Positions 25,030 to 34,559 of a stretch of 64,000 bases of DNA are shown in pieces (position 1 is the stretch's first letter; the number at the start of each line of letters is the position of its first letter). The translations under genes were made by a program, and so were the position numbers. The notes beneath the pieces are model-generated. The model did no database searches. It was not told the DNA's origin and saw nothing but the letters and a program-made list of their open reading frames with translations. This stretch comes from Virgibacillus dokdonensis (GTDB lineage Bacteria > Bacillota > Bacilli > Bacillales > Amphibacillaceae): positions 3,767,399-3,831,398 of the forward strand of contig NZ_LT745763.1 in NCBI RefSeq assembly GCF_900166595.1, given 5' to 3'.

Positions 25030-25255
25030 ACCATTTACCCCTTTACTCGTCCTACTTTCAATATATGTCCATTGTTTCTAATCATTCATTTCATGATAAA
25101 AAAAGCGCAAATTCTTCCTTATAATCATTATCTGTATTTTCTTGACATATTCGAGCCTCACCATTACGATTAGTTTAATCATTATTTTCTAAATATTTAA
25201 TAATAAATATTCCATTAACTGTAATTGGGTAGATATTTTTTAGGAGGAAACATAG

Positions 25256-25687
25256 TTGAAAAATCACGATGAATACCTTTATATAGGAAGACAATTACTA
25301 GATGCGCAACCATTTAGCAAATTTGTAGGCGCCAAACTAACTACATTTAATGAAGGGGAAGCTGTGCTAGAAATACCAATAAAAGAAAATCTACTACAGC
25401 AAAATGGCTTTGTCCACGGTGGTGTTTTAAGCTATGCTGCTGATAATGCATTAACTTTTACAGGAGGATCTGTTTTGGGCCCACATGTATTAACGTCCGA
25501 ATACAAGATTAATTATGTACGTCCAGCTATTGGAGAAAGTTTAATTGCTACCGGCTTAGTAGTGTATGCCGGAAAACGTCAAGCCGTATGTCGTTGTGAT
25601 GTGGAAGTAATCAAGAACGGCGAAAAGAAACTTTGCGCCACTGCTCAAGGAACCATTGTAACCTTTGACCCTTCATTAAAAATTTAA
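25256..25687 (+). CDS. PaaI-type hotdog thioesterase
   Basis: Probable acyl-CoA thioesterase of the hotdog fold (143 aa). It has the family motif NGFVHGGVLSYAADNAL, in which Asn/His/Gly/Asp surround the active site, and the later strands LTSEYKINYVRPA and KLCATAQGTIV. It starts with TTG, supported by AGGAGGAAAC 8 nt upstream. The acyltransferase-like gene at 25717 follows within 30 nt, so the two are probably co-transcribed. The CoA-thioester substrate cannot be read from sequence. Confidence 0.85.
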   Translation: MKNHDEYLYIGRQLLDAQPFSKFVGAKLTTFNEGEAVLEIPIKENLLQQNGFVHGGVLSYAADNALTFTGGSVLGPHVLTSEYKINYVRPAIGESLIATGLVVYAGKRQAVCRCDVEVIKNGEKKLCATAQGTIVTFDPSLKI

Positions 25688-25716
25688 CTACCATATAATA
25701 GATTGGAGAAAAGATA

Positions 25717-26157
25717 ATGCGTATTACCCAACCAACCATCAAAGAATTAAAGAGTGAGCAAGAGTGGATAGAAGCTTTTCCAATTATGAAACAATTAAGA
25801 ACACATTTAAATACGCATTCCTTTATAGAACTAGTCTCACAAGCGGTGGAAGAGAATGATTACCAACTTTTTGCTTTATATGATGAAAATCGCATCGTGG
25901 CTGTTTGTGGGTTTATGCCAACGATTACGTTATACAACGGTAAATCCATATGGGTCTGTGACTTAGTTACTGACTCCAGCTTACGTTCAAAAGGATACGG
26001 GAAAACCCTCTTAAACTATGTTGAACATTGGGCAAAAAAGCAAAACTATGACGTTGTTTCTCTTTCTTCTGGATTACAACGTGCGTCAGCACATCAATTT
26101 TACGAAGAAAAAATGGAGTATGGTAAAACGAGTTATGTCTTCGTTAAAAAACTATAA
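25717..26157 (+). CDS. GNAT-family N-acetyltransferase
   Basis: An acetyl-CoA-dependent acetyltransferase (146 aa) with the acetyl-CoA pyrophosphate loop in LVTDSSLRSKGYGKTLLNYV (R/Q-x-x-G-x-G/A form: RSKGYG) and a C-terminal ASAHQFYEEKMEYGKTSYVF strand-helix unit. Substrate unknown. It follows the thioesterase gene on the same strand and is followed by a family 2 repeat and a terminator. Confidence 0.85.
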   Translation: MRITQPTIKELKSEQEWIEAFPIMKQLRTHLNTHSFIELVSQAVEENDYQLFALYDENRIVAVCGFMPTITLYNGKSIWVCDLVTDSSLRSKGYGKTLLNYVEHWAKKQNYDVVSLSSGLQRASAHQFYEEKMEYGKTSYVFVKKL

Positions 26158-26161
26158 ACTT

Positions 26162-26263
26162 TAGAAAAACTTCGATTGTCACCAAATCTTATGGCAGAAG
26201 CCTTAGTTTTGCTTATACTATAAACCCCAAAAAATCAAATCCTATGCTTTCCTATAGTACAAA
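26162..26263 (+). repeat. Double-hairpin repeat (family 2)
   Basis: AGAAAAACTT, a TGTCACCAAATCTTATGGC core, TAGTTTTGCTTATACTATAA, then the right arm CTTTCCTATAGTACAAA. It begins at the stop codon of the acetyltransferase gene and ends against that gene's terminator. Confidence 0.8.
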
Positions 26264-26268
26264 TAAAC

Positions 26269-26302
26269 TCGGCAATGTCTATACTAAAGGTTGCCGATTT
26301 TT
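26269..26302 (+). terminator. Terminator of the thioesterase-acetyltransferase unit
   Basis: Stem TCGGCAA (26269-26275) with TTGCCGA (26291-26297) followed by TTTTT. Confidence 0.82.
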
Positions 26303-26385
26303 ACATGCTTCTGTTCGAATAAAAGTGCATTTCTAACCTATAACAAAAAGAATATCATGTGTTCACCTAAGACCGCAGAAACAGT

Positions 26386-27042
26386 CTAATGGTCATTTTG
26401 ACGTATGCCATCCATAATGAATTGGATTAGTTGCTCCACTTCGTATTCATGAATCCTATCTACATCTACAATAACAAAACGCGAGATGATAAATCCCCCT
26501 AAAACAGAAAGCAGTATATTGACGACATCATCTGTTGGAATATTTTTCAGTTCCTGCTTCGTTTTAAACGTTTCAATCGCCTTTCTAAAACGATAACGAA
26601 TTTCATTAGCCAAATAAGGTAACAACTCTTTCTTTAAGGATTCATTGTATATGATCTCTTTCATAACCACTTGTAAAATTTGTTTATTCTCAGAAAAGAA
26701 CTGAATTCTATTATAAAGAAACGCACGTAAAAATTCTTCAAACGTCGTTGTTTCTGCTGGCAGGACTTCAGCAAATACTTCTTCTGCCATGCCAGGAAGG
26801 GATGATTTGAAGAATGGCAAGATGACAGAACGCAATACATTCTCTTTCGTTCCATAATGCTTAAAAATAAGACCTTCTGCAACCCCTGCTTGTTTGGCAA
26901 TTTCATTTGTAGACGTGTTCGCATACCCTTTTTCAGCAAATAATTGAATTGCTGTCTCTATAATCTTTTGTTGCTTTTCTGTCTGTTTTTTAGAACGTTT
27001 CGCCTCTGCAATCATGGAATCCAATAAGTTGTTGTACGTCAA
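26386..27042 (-). CDS. TetR-family regulator
   Basis: A repressor of 218 aa. The N-terminal TetR helix-turn-helix (about residues 25-68) contains IIETAIQLFAEKGYANTST, NEIAKQAGVAEGLIFKHYGTK. The remainder is the helical ligand domain. TTG 27042 is chosen because AAAGGACGG lies 7 nt upstream; a longer TTG-started frame reaches 27066. It lies 62 nt downstream of the ABC permease gene, on the same strand as the exporter genes at 27105 and 28159, and most likely controls that exporter in response to a toxic compound. Confidence 0.87.
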   Translation of the reverse strand: MTYNNLLDSMIAEAKRSKKQTEKQQKIIETAIQLFAEKGYANTSTNEIAKQAGVAEGLIFKHYGTKENVLRSVILPFFKSSLPGMAEEVFAEVLPAETTTFEEFLRAFLYNRIQFFSENKQILQVVMKEIIYNESLKKELLPYLANEIRYRFRKAIETFKTKQELKNIPTDDVVNILLSVLGGFIISRFVIVDVDRIHEYEVEQLIQFIMDGIRQNDH

Positions 27043-27104
27043 ATTACTTCCGTCCTTTCTATACAAAATACGTCCCTAATATTTACTTCATAGAAAATAC
27101 ATTG

Positions 27105-28157
27105 TTACAATTTTCGGTATTTCTTTAATCCAATTAAATTCAAGATAATGAGTACGAATGCAAATAACAGTAACACATACAAATCCCCAGTTATATCAGC
27201 TAGCCCTAAGCCTTCATACATTACGCTCTGTAACGCATCTCCAGCGTAATAAAGCGGCATTAATTTTGCTAATACTTGTAGCCAATCTGCCATGCCTTCC
27301 AGTGGAATAATCCCCGAAAAGAAAATTTGTGGAATCACAACGATTGGAATAAACTGCATCATTTGAAACTCCGATTCAGCAAAGGCAGATAGTAAGATGC
27401 CTAAAGATAAGGCAACTAAAGCTAACATCAAATTGATGAGAAGCACATTCCAAATCGAGCCGATTAAAACCATTTGAAGTACATTCACAGCAAAGAAAAC
27501 TACAATAATCGTTTGCAATAAAGCAAATATGCCAAAACCGATTAAATATGCAGCAACAATTTCCCCTCTTTTAACAGGAGAAGCCATTAATCGTTCTAAT
27601 GTTCCAGTCGTTCGTTCCTTCAATAAACCAATACCCGAAATAAGGAACACGAAGAAAAACACAAAAAAGCCGATAAATAACGGACCTAACCGATCAAAAA
27701 ACACGGTATCTTCATTTCCATAGACATATGAAATGGCAACTGTATTGTCCTCTTGGTTTAAACTTTTTTGCATCTGATCAGGAATTTGCATCTTACTTGT
27801 TATTTGCTTTATGTTCATTTCAAGCGTTCGCGAAATCGTTGGATCACTATTTAATAGCGTAAGTTGCTGTTTTTCATCATCCATTTTTAAAAATCCGTCC
27901 AATTCATCGTCAACTACTGTAGCATGGGCATTTTTAACATTTGTATATTTCTGCACCTCTATATTTTTTGCTTCTAACTTATTAATAAAACTATCATCTG
28001 CACCCTCTATACCTAAAAGCGGATCTACTTGTTCGCTGTTAAATAACAAATGCATGAGGGTCAATATGAATAGAGGGGCAACCAATAATAATGCTAATGT
28101 TCGTTTATCTCGAAACATCTGCTTAAAAATACGTCGCACAATCGCCTTTATCCTCAT
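27105..28157 (-). CDS. ABC-2 type exporter permease
   Basis: Membrane subunit (350 aa) of a drug or antibiotic type exporter. It has one N-terminal helix (ALLLVAPLFILTLMHLLF), a ~130-residue extracytoplasmic domain, and five C-terminal helices with the ABC-2 signature LLKERTTGTLERLMASPVKRGEI. It starts 1 nt after the ATPase gene stop, so the two are translationally coupled. The protein resembles YhaP/YfiM-type permeases; the substrate is unknown. Confidence 0.88.
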   Translation of the reverse strand: MRIKAIVRRIFKQMFRDKRTLALLLVAPLFILTLMHLLFNSEQVDPLLGIEGADDSFINKLEAKNIEVQKYTNVKNAHATVVDDELDGFLKMDDEKQQLTLLNSDPTISRTLEMNIKQITSKMQIPDQMQKSLNQEDNTVAISYVYGNEDTVFFDRLGPLFIGFFVFFFVFLISGIGLLKERTTGTLERLMASPVKRGEIVAAYLIGFGIFALLQTIIVVFFAVNVLQMVLIGSIWNVLLINLMLALVALSLGILLSAFAESEFQMMQFIPIVVIPQIFFSGIIPLEGMADWLQVLAKLMPLYYAGDALQSVMYEGLGLADITGDLYVLLLFAFVLIILNLIGLKKYRKL

Positions 28158-28158
28158 A

Positions 28159-28890
28159 CTACATTCGCCCCGCTTTCAAAAACACGTCATCTAAATTATT
28201 TGCACTATAATTCTTTTTTAATGCATATGGAGAACCTGTTGTAATAATGGCTCCCTCCCTAATCATTGCAATACAATCACATTTTTCCGCTTCATCCATG
28301 ACATGCGTTGTCACGATAATGGTCTTTCCTTCTTCGTTTTTTAGGCGTAACAATTCATTCCAAATGCTAAGCCGTAATGCAGGATCAATGCCAACAGTTG
28401 GTTCATCTAAAATAAGAACATCAGGATTTTGAATGAAGGCAATAGCAAGCGATAGTCGGCGTTTCATCCCACCAGAATAGGTAGAGACTTTTTTGGACAA
28501 ATCTTTTTCTAGATTCACCAAATCCGCCACATACTTTATCCTTTCTTTCAGCTGCTGGGTTTTCAATTGATAAAGCGAACCAAAAAATTGCAAGTTTTCT
28601 CTTCCTGTTAACTCAAAGTACAAGGCATCCGATTGCGCCATATAACCAATTCTTTGCATTAAAGACAAGTTCGGCATAGATTGTCCGAGCACATGAATCT
28701 CCCCTTGATCGGGAACTTCCATTCCAACCACCATTTTGACTAAGGTTGTCTTACCAGCTCCTGAAGGTCCAATTAAACCATAGACACTCCCTTCCCCTAT
28801 CATCAAATCTACCTGTCGTAGCACGTTATTTTTCCGATAACGCTTACTAACATTTTTAACTGACACCGCATGTTGCAATGGTATCTCCAC
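28159..28890 (-). CDS. ABC exporter ATP-binding protein
   Basis: Nucleotide-binding subunit (up to 243 aa). Walker A is GPSGAGKTTL, Q-loop YMAQSD, signature YSGGMKRRLSL, Walker B VLILDEPTVGID, and the H-loop His sits in IVTTHVMDEAEKC. The frame opens at GTG 28890, but GTG overlaps the AAGGTGGAG ribosome binding site; TTG 28878, 5 codons on, may be the true start. It forms an exporter with the permease at 27105, with the TetR gene after it. Confidence 0.9.
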   Translation of the reverse strand: MEIPLQHAVSVKNVSKRYRKNNVLRQVDLMIGEGSVYGLIGPSGAGKTTLVKMVVGMEVPDQGEIHVLGQSMPNLSLMQRIGYMAQSDALYFELTGRENLQFFGSLYQLKTQQLKERIKYVADLVNLEKDLSKKVSTYSGGMKRRLSLAIAFIQNPDVLILDEPTVGIDPALRLSIWNELLRLKNEEGKTIIVTTHVMDEAEKCDCIAMIREGAIITTGSPYALKKNYSANNLDDVFLKAGRM

Positions 28891-29331
28891 CTTTTTATAA
28901 AGTGATTACTTACTCACTATAATTTAATCAAAACTCACACAAAGTGTCAATGCAATTCCTATCTGCTTTCCTTCCTCTTAGAAAGACTTGGCTTGTCGCC
29001 AAGTCTTATGGCAAAAACCTTTGTTTTTATTATACTATAAATCAAAACATCTTATACTCCCTCTATATACTAACGTTTTCTTTCCTATAGTGATAAAAAG
29101 CTACTACTAAAAACGCTATAATTAAAGAATAGCTGCTAGCATACCTTTTTTCATCTCCAACGAAGACCACTTTCTTCCTTGTTTTATTTACACATGCTTA
29201 AAAACCCCCTAGCCAAAACTGCTATATGTTTATAGTTTTGTCACATTTTGTCGTTTTTTATCAATACGAGGCTATAACTGAGTGGTATAATAGGAATTGG
29301 ATATAAAAGTTCATTTTTGGGAGGCTTTATA
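28891..29331. other. Gene-free stretch with a family 2 repeat
   Basis: Carries the divergent promoters of the ABC exporter operon (left) and the SDR gene (right). A family 2 repeat occupies 28980-29095. TATAAT at 29285-29290 is the likely -10 of the SDR gene; its -35 is not clear. Nothing else was recognised. Confidence 0.5.
28980..29095 (+). repeat. Double-hairpin repeat (family 2)
   Basis: GAAAGACTTGGCTTGTCGCC, AAGTCTTATGGC, TTTTTATTATACTATAAATC, then an extended right part ending CTTTCCTATAGTGATAAA. The left inner hairpin ACTTGGC-GCCAAGT is perfect. Confidence 0.8.
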
Positions 29332-30105
29332 ATGGAAAAAGTAGCCGTAGTTACAGGATCCGCAGAAGGCTTAGGAAAAGGGATTGCTCATCGTTTATGT
29401 AAAGATGGGTTTAAAGTAGTCGTTCATGACATTAATGAACCAATGCTAAACCAAACAGTAAAAGAGTTTAAAGAAGAAGGTTTTGACGTCCATGGCGTTG
29501 TTGGTAATGTTGCCAAACGAGAAGACCAGTTTAATGTAGTGAAAGAAACAGTAGCACATTTCGGTCGTTTAGATGTATTCATAAATAACGCTGGCGTTGA
29601 CGCAATTACACCTTTCTTACAAGTTGAAGAAGAAGAGCTAAATCGCTCATTCCAAATCAATGTAAATGGTACTGTATTCGGTACACAAGCTGCTGCCGAA
29701 CAATTTATAAAACAGGAAACAAAAGGGAAAGTAATTAACGCATGTAGCATTGCTGGCCATGAATCATATGAAATGCTAAGTACTTATTCCGCTACAAAGC
29801 ATGCTGTAAGATCTTTTACCCATTCATCAGCCAAAGAGTTAGCTAAACACCAAATCACAGTGAATGCATACTGCCCTGGTATAGCAAAAACAAGAATGTG
29901 GGATAGAATTGATGAAGAAATGGTAAAACATAGCGATAACTTAAAACCAGGTGAAGCTTTTGAACAATATTCTTCTGCTATCGCTTTACAACGTTATCAA
30001 ACTCCAGAAGATGTTGCTAACTTAGTTTCATTCCTAGCTTCCGATGATGCAGATTACATTACAGGTCAAACGATTCTAACGGATGGTGGCCTTGTTTATA
30101 GATAA
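29332..30105 (+). CDS. Short-chain dehydrogenase, acetoin/diacetyl reductase type
   Basis: NAD(P)-dependent reductase of the classical SDR family (257 aa), most like (S)-acetoin-forming diacetyl reductases (BudC/ButA). It has the cofactor motif [12 protein letters not shown] (residues 8-19), NNAGVD, catalytic Ser in NACSIAGHE, Tyr and Lys in YSATKHA, and the family-typical [21 protein letters not shown] 29332 has a GGGAGGC ribosome binding site. It would interconvert diacetyl, acetoin and 2,3-butanediol in overflow metabolism. Other diol or keto substrates remain possible. A strong terminator follows, so it is monocistronic. Confidence 0.85.
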   Translation: MEKVAVVTGSAEGLGKGIAHRLCKDGFKVVVHDINEPMLNQTVKEFKEEGFDVHGVVGNVAKREDQFNVVKETVAHFGRLDVFINNAGVDAITPFLQVEEEELNRSFQINVNGTVFGTQAAAEQFIKQETKGKVINACSIAGHESYEMLSTYSATKHAVRSFTHSSAKELAKHQITVNAYCPGIAKTRMWDRIDEEMVKHSDNLKPGEAFEQYSSAIALQRYQTPEDVANLVSFLASDDADYITGQTILTDGGLVYR

Positions 30106-30192
30106 ACAAATAAACGGCATAGCTGACACACCCCCAATTGTTCATTTCAGCTAGATCGATATTGTTTTCTCATTATGTTGCTTTCATAATAA

Positions 30193-30224
30193 TCTGCCGG
30201 AAAATGACCGGCAGATTTTGTTTT
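30193..30224 (+). terminator. Terminator of the SDR gene
   Basis: Perfect 8-bp stem TCTGCCGG (30193-30200) with CCGGCAGA (30208-30215), followed by TTTTGTTTTT. Confidence 0.9.
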
Positions 30225-30369
30225 TATTCATTAATCTATTTATATTGGATTTAACTGCTAGAAGAACTTCCAAACGTGAATAATAAACGTACCGATTCTT
30301 CTTTTACAGAATCACTCCACTAATATCCCAAAGTAAACGTTTCCGGACAAAATGATATGATCACATGCA

Positions 30370-31113
30370 TTATTCCCACTTAAAAAATTTGATAGAAAGC
30401 ACTGTACATATTACTGCAACAATCGCCATTACCATGATTGGAAGTAATACATGGTCCATTTCCATTCCAAGAGAGGCCGCTTTTATTAGCTTAATACCCT
30501 GCGTCATCGGCATTATATCAGCCACTCTTTGAAGTGCCTCTGGCATAACTTCATAAGGCAATGTTGCACCCGAAAAAATAAGCATAGGAAAATACAATAA
30601 AATGGCTAATACACTAGCTGTTTTTGTATTAGGTGCGAGACCACCAACCATCATGCCGATACTAAAAATAGATAGCATAACTAAAAAATAACCACCCAAA
30701 AAATAAAACCACGATCCTACCAATTGGAAATTGAAAAATAATACGGCAACAAGATAAAGAAGCAGAAGTGACGCGACGGCATATAATGCATAAATGACTA
30801 ATTGTACGAACAGAATCATCACAGGTGTAACGGGGGTTACTTTAAAACGTTTCAGTATTTTTTTACTGCGGTATTCAGATATTACTAATGGAAGACCCAT
30901 GACTCCACCAGCCAAAATGGAAATGGTAACAAGCGCTCCAAAGGACTGCTGTAAAAAAGTATAATCTGCTCCATGAAAAGCAGGGTTGTCTTCATAGATA
31001 ATACCTAGGATGACTAACACGATTAGCGGCATACAAATAGCAAAAATGAACATATCCATTCCTCTTAGCGAAAGTTTTAATTCTGTTTTAAGCATAGTTC
31101 TAAAGGTACTCAT
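30370..31113 (-). CDS. ABC-2 type exporter permease
   Basis: Six-helix membrane subunit (247 aa) of the second ABC exporter in this region, with the typical MGLPLVISEYRSKKILKRFKV cytoplasmic loop and MMVGGLAPNTKTASVLAILL helix. ATG 31113 is chosen over the longer frame to 31164 because AGGAGG lies just upstream; this makes the gene overlap the end of the ATPase gene by 14 nt, showing translational coupling. The architecture is that of drug or bacteriocin exporters; the substrate is unknown. Confidence 0.87.
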   Translation of the reverse strand: MSTFRTMLKTELKLSLRGMDMFIFAICMPLIVLVILGIIYEDNPAFHGADYTFLQQSFGALVTISILAGGVMGLPLVISEYRSKKILKRFKVTPVTPVMILFVQLVIYALYAVASLLLLYLVAVLFFNFQLVGSWFYFLGGYFLVMLSIFSIGMMVGGLAPNTKTASVLAILLYFPMLIFSGATLPYEVMPEALQRVADIMPMTQGIKLIKAASLGMEMDHVLLPIMVMAIVAVICTVLSIKFFKWE

Positions 31114-31837
31114 TTCCCATTTCCTCCTCTGTATACCATAAATAAGTATCTTCAAATTTATCAAAAGGACTTGAAGCTATAGCGTCTTCAACTGTTCCAT
31201 GAAACACCATCTGCCCTTTCCTCAAAATGCAAATGCCATCACAGAGATTTTCCACTTCATCCATAAAATGTGAGGTTAAGAAAATGGTTAGCCCCTTTTT
31301 CTTTAAACTAGTAAGAATTTTCCATACATCTCGTCTTGCTCTTTCATCAAGCCCAGTTGTTAATTCATCCAAAAAAACAACTTCTGGTTGAGGGATAAGA
31401 GCAAGAACAATGAATAGCCTTTGACGCTGCCCTCCCGAAAGCTTGCTAACAAGATTTTTACGCTTATCAAAAATACCAAATTGCTCCAATAATTTTTTAT
31501 AATTATCCGTTTTCTTATAAAAAGATTGCGTTACTTCGCATAATTCTTGGACTGTTATTTTTTCTTGATAATGTGCTTCCTGAAATTGCACCCCTACTCT
31601 TTGAAACAATTGTTTTCTTTCTTTCCATGGGTTTTTCCCTAAAATAGTAACTCTTCCACTATCTGCTTTTTTGGTACCTAGCATACATTCAATCGTTGTG
31701 CTTTTTCCCGCACCATTTGCACCAAGTAAGCCAAATACCGCTCCCCTTTTTATGGAAAGACTCAAATTTTTTATTACTGGTAGCCCATTAAAAGACTTCG
31801 ATAGGTGCTCCACACGAATAACGTCTTGCATAGACAT
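31100..31837 (-). CDS. ABC exporter ATP-binding protein
   Basis: Nucleotide-binding subunit (245 aa). Walker A GANGAGKSTT, Q-loop VQFQEAHY, signature LSGGQRQRLFI, Walker B VVFLDELTTGLD and switch His in LTSHFMDEVE. In Walker B the usual Pro is Leu (DELTTGL), seen in some members. It is preceded by a GGAGGAG ribosome binding site and by the hairpin at 31878, and follows the double-MerR regulator gene on the same strand. Confidence 0.9.
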   Translation of the reverse strand: MSMQDVIRVEHLSKSFNGLPVIKNLSLSIKRGAVFGLLGANGAGKSTTIECMLGTKKADSGRVTILGKNPWKERKQLFQRVGVQFQEAHYQEKITVQELCEVTQSFYKKTDNYKKLLEQFGIFDKRKNLVSKLSGGQRQRLFIVLALIPQPEVVFLDELTTGLDERARRDVWKILTSLKKKGLTIFLTSHFMDEVENLCDGICILRKGQMVFHGTVEDAIASSPFDKFEDTYLWYTEEEMGNEYL

Positions 31838-31877
31838 TTTGACATCTCCTCCTTATTTTATTGTCGAATAAAAGAAT

Positions 31878-31901
31878 AACACCAGCGAGAAGGCTGGTGT
31901 T
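31878..31901 (-). terminator. Hairpin between the MerR and ABC genes
   Basis: Perfect 9-bp stem AACACCAGC (31878-31886) with GCTGGTGTT (31893-31901), followed on the minus strand by ATTCTTTTATT. It could end the regulator transcript or attenuate read-through into the exporter genes. Confidence 0.65.
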
Positions 31902-31913
31902 AAAGTGTAGGGT

Positions 31914-32657
31914 TTAACAAAATCTATTTTTCATATATTGCAGTTGATTAATCATGATTTGCGCGTTGCTTTCAGCTTTGTTCAATGAGTCTATTAACTT
32001 ATCGCATACTGAAATAATATCTTCCTGATTCGTAGGCGTATTAAGTACTTTTTTTAAATTTGTATTAGGATTTAAAGACACGGCATGGAGCATGCGTAAA
32101 ATGGACTCAAGAGAATAATTTGCACATCGAAGAGAGCGAATAATTTTCAACTGCCGAATATCTTCATCTCTATAAATGCGATAACCGTTTTTCTTACGTT
32201 TCACAGATAGGAGACCATTCATCTCCCAATTTCTAAGTGTATCCATAGAAATATGAAGATATTCAGAAACCTCTTTTCGTTTCATATGCCGTTTGTTTTG
32301 GGTTGGTTCACCGTATAGAAGCCTTTTCACAATGCGTATAGCTTCTTCTGCATTATTTCGTTCTTCTTGTAATTGTTCTATGTATTCCTGGGTAAGCTGA
32401 AGAGCCTTATCATAATCACCTAACGCTGCTGTCTTGACCATCTTGACCATTTTTTTCCTTAGTCCATTTTGTAACACTTCGATTTGGAAGGCTCGTCGGG
32501 CAAGTCTGAATTGTTCTACGTGATGATCCGTAAAAATACGATAGCCATTTACTTGACGTTTAGGTTTTGGAATAAGACCTAAATCTTCATATAGTCGTAC
32601 TGTATTAGGATGAATTCCAATTAATTCAGCAATTTGCGAGGTTTTATACGTATACAT
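31914..32657 (-). CDS. MerR-family regulator with two DNA-binding domains
   Basis: A 247-aa regulator with two complete MerR-type winged helix-turn-helix domains: residues 4-60 (KTSQIAELIGIHPNTVRLYE, PKRQVNGYRIF) and 134-190 (HMKRKEVSEYLHISMDTLRN, VKRKKNGYRIY). Each is followed by a helix; the C-terminal one (about 200-245) is the probable dimerisation coil. Ordinary MerR proteins have one such domain, so one chain here could contact both operator halves. It stands immediately upstream of the ABC exporter genes in the same direction and probably controls them in response to a drug or peptide. No effector domain is obvious. Confidence 0.87.
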   Translation of the reverse strand: MYTYKTSQIAELIGIHPNTVRLYEDLGLIPKPKRQVNGYRIFTDHHVEQFRLARRAFQIEVLQNGLRKKMVKMVKTAALGDYDKALQLTQEYIEQLQEERNNAEEAIRIVKRLLYGEPTQNKRHMKRKEVSEYLHISMDTLRNWEMNGLLSVKRKKNGYRIYRDEDIRQLKIIRSLRCANYSLESILRMLHAVSLNPNTNLKKVLNTPTNQEDIISVCDKLIDSLNKAESNAQIMINQLQYMKNRFC

Positions 32658-32794
32658 AGTTTATTACCCCCATACTATTACCGTAACATGGATGGAAAGT
32701 CTGGTGTTATAATGGAGAGTTAGATGAAATTTATTCTCTAGCTTCAACGATAGTTGTGTTCATCTAATCTTGATACGATGGGCAATAACACTAA

Positions 32795-32826
32795 TACACA
32801 CCATCACCAGTTGAACTGATGGTTTT
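32795..32826 (-). terminator. Terminator of the MDR reductase gene
   Basis: On the minus strand ACCATCA with TGATGGT (complement of 32802-32825), with an inner CAGTT/AACTG pairing, just after the stop codon. No long T-run. Confidence 0.5.
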
Positions 32827-32831
32827 GTTTA

Positions 32832-33827
32832 TTAATTTATTAAAATAACCTTCCCCATATTGGGTTGAGCTGTTTCAGCACATTGCACAGCTTCTTTAAC
32901 CTCAAATAAAGGATAAGTTGCCGCATGCTTCATCAAAGTTACTTTTCCTTCGACGATGAATTGAATTATTTGTTTGAAGGCTTTTTGCCAATCATGTGTA
33001 GAAACTTGCTTATTCCAATGTCTTAAATGAAATAAACGCGCATTAACCTTTACTTGTGTCGAAATCAACTTCCAATCAACAGGAACTCCTGATAACAAAC
33101 CAAGTGTTAAAAAATCACCATCAGGTTGTACACACAAAGCTAGCTCTGTTCCAGAAAAGCCTCCTACAGCATCAATTGCAGCTGCTACACCATTTCCATT
33201 GGTGATCTCCATCACATTATGATAGATGGATTTCGTTGTATTTGTCGAATGAATTACATGCGCAGCGCCTAATCGTTGTAGCTCCTTTTTATGATGATCA
33301 TTTCGTAATACTGCAATCATCTCAATGCCGATTAACCTAGATAATTGTGCCATAATCCTACCAATAGAAGAACCAGCTGCATTAACAAGTAGCACGTCCC
33401 CTTCTTTTAAGCGTAATACTTCTGTACAAATCACCCAGGCTGTTATCGGGTTTATATATAACTGACAGGCTATATAATTAGGAATAGCATCAGGAATTGG
33501 AACCACATACTCCTTTTTTGTTTGCACAAATTCCTGCCAAGTTCCTTCTCCACGTAAAGGAAGGACTCGCATGCCGACAAGCTGTTTAGAAACCGCTTCA
33601 CCAACTTCTTCAATGATGCCAACACCTTCATATCCAGGAATATTAGGCAAAGAAATACGATGTGCATAAGATCCTCTAATAGGAATAAGATCAGAAGGAT
33701 TGATTGGACGTGCTAGCATTCGAACGAGCACCTCATCGGCTGCTGGTGGCGATAAATATTGGTTTCCAACTTGTAACACTCTAGTTGGTGCTCCAAACTC
33801 ACAGAATTTCACACATGTAGCTTGCAA
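32832..33827 (-). CDS. Medium-chain reductase, enoyl/quinone reductase type
   Basis: NAD(P)H-dependent oxidoreductase of the zinc-free MDR superfamily (331 aa), most like the MECR/quinone oxidoreductase branch. The N-terminal GroES-like domain has ARPINPSDLIPIRGSY and IPGYEGVGIIEEVG; the Rossmann domain has LLVNAAGSSIGRIMAQLSRL and VAAAIDAVGG. No zinc-binding Cys cluster is present. It uses a TTG start, supported by AGGGGGG directly upstream. The substrate may be an enoyl thioester or a quinone. It is a single gene, with a long gene-poor stretch beyond it. Confidence 0.82.
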   Translation of the reverse strand: MQATCVKFCEFGAPTRVLQVGNQYLSPPAADEVLVRMLARPINPSDLIPIRGSYAHRISLPNIPGYEGVGIIEEVGEAVSKQLVGMRVLPLRGEGTWQEFVQTKKEYVVPIPDAIPNYIACQLYINPITAWVICTEVLRLKEGDVLLVNAAGSSIGRIMAQLSRLIGIEMIAVLRNDHHKKELQRLGAAHVIHSTNTTKSIYHNVMEITNGNGVAAAIDAVGGFSGTELALCVQPDGDFLTLGLLSGVPVDWKLISTQVKVNARLFHLRHWNKQVSTHDWQKAFKQIIQFIVEGKVTLMKHAATYPLFEVKEAVQCAETAQPNMGKVILIN

Positions 33828-34295
33828 ACTTACCCCCCTCGCTTATCTATTACCGTTTTGTTAATTTAATCGAAAGTTCAAATGAACGACACCTTATTGG
33901 AAATCTATTTCTTTTTTCAACTCTATGCTGTTTTATTTCTTTTCCAGGCTTTTGGTTAGCCAAATTGCTATTTGTCCTAATCACTTCAACTTCTGAGCTA
34001 ACAACCTCCTTTGGTTCCTTATCTACTTCATATTATATAGCCAATAGGAACACAATACACTTGTAATATCAGAAATAATACCATACTTTTCATTAATTTA
34101 TTTTCAACAATGTACTATTGCTTTTCTAAAATTAATTTATAGGTAAACAGTTTTTATGGAAATTCGCATATCATATAGTATCAAATTCTGTTTTAAAAGA
34201 CATGCCTCCTCTGACCTTCACCTCTTTGGCAAAGTACGCAACTTCAGTATGTAACTTCGGATTAATCTCTTTCCAACCACTTAAAAACTTTGACC

Positions 34296-34489
34296 TTATT
34301 TTCCTTCATATTGCTTATCTAGGGTGAAGAGTTTATTTTCTTCTGGTGTAAGATCTGGAAATGTGATCTCCTTTACTGGTCTTTGTTTCTTTTTGTTGTA
34401 AATATTGATTGCCTCATTCTTCAATATACGTTTACAAAAACATGAAATGCACAGCGAACTTGCCACTTGGTACGACCTGGTTCTATCAT
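34296..34489 (-). pseudogene. Frameshifted fragment like a small sigma-70-type regulator
   Basis: From ATG 34489 the frame reads MIEPGRTKWQVRCAFHVF and is then lost; one frame over it continues FCKRILKNEAINIYNKKKQR and PVKEITFPDLTPEENKLFTL, ending at TAA 34296. Together these resemble the N-terminal region of small sigma-70-like regulators carried by Gram-positive mobile elements. The C-terminal DNA-binding part is absent. The match is from memory of the FCK...NEA..YYK pattern and is tentative. Confidence 0.4.
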
Positions 34490-34559
34490 GTATTTCCTCT
34501 CTTTTCGCAACTGTAAAGGTGGGTAAAAATATCGGAGAATATTTTTTTAATCAGTAAAG

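Noticed and set aside
31877..31902. Hairpin before the ABC ATPase considered as a T-box or riboswitch
   Set aside because: It is a simple 9-bp hairpin without further conserved structure; terminator or attenuator is the simpler reading.
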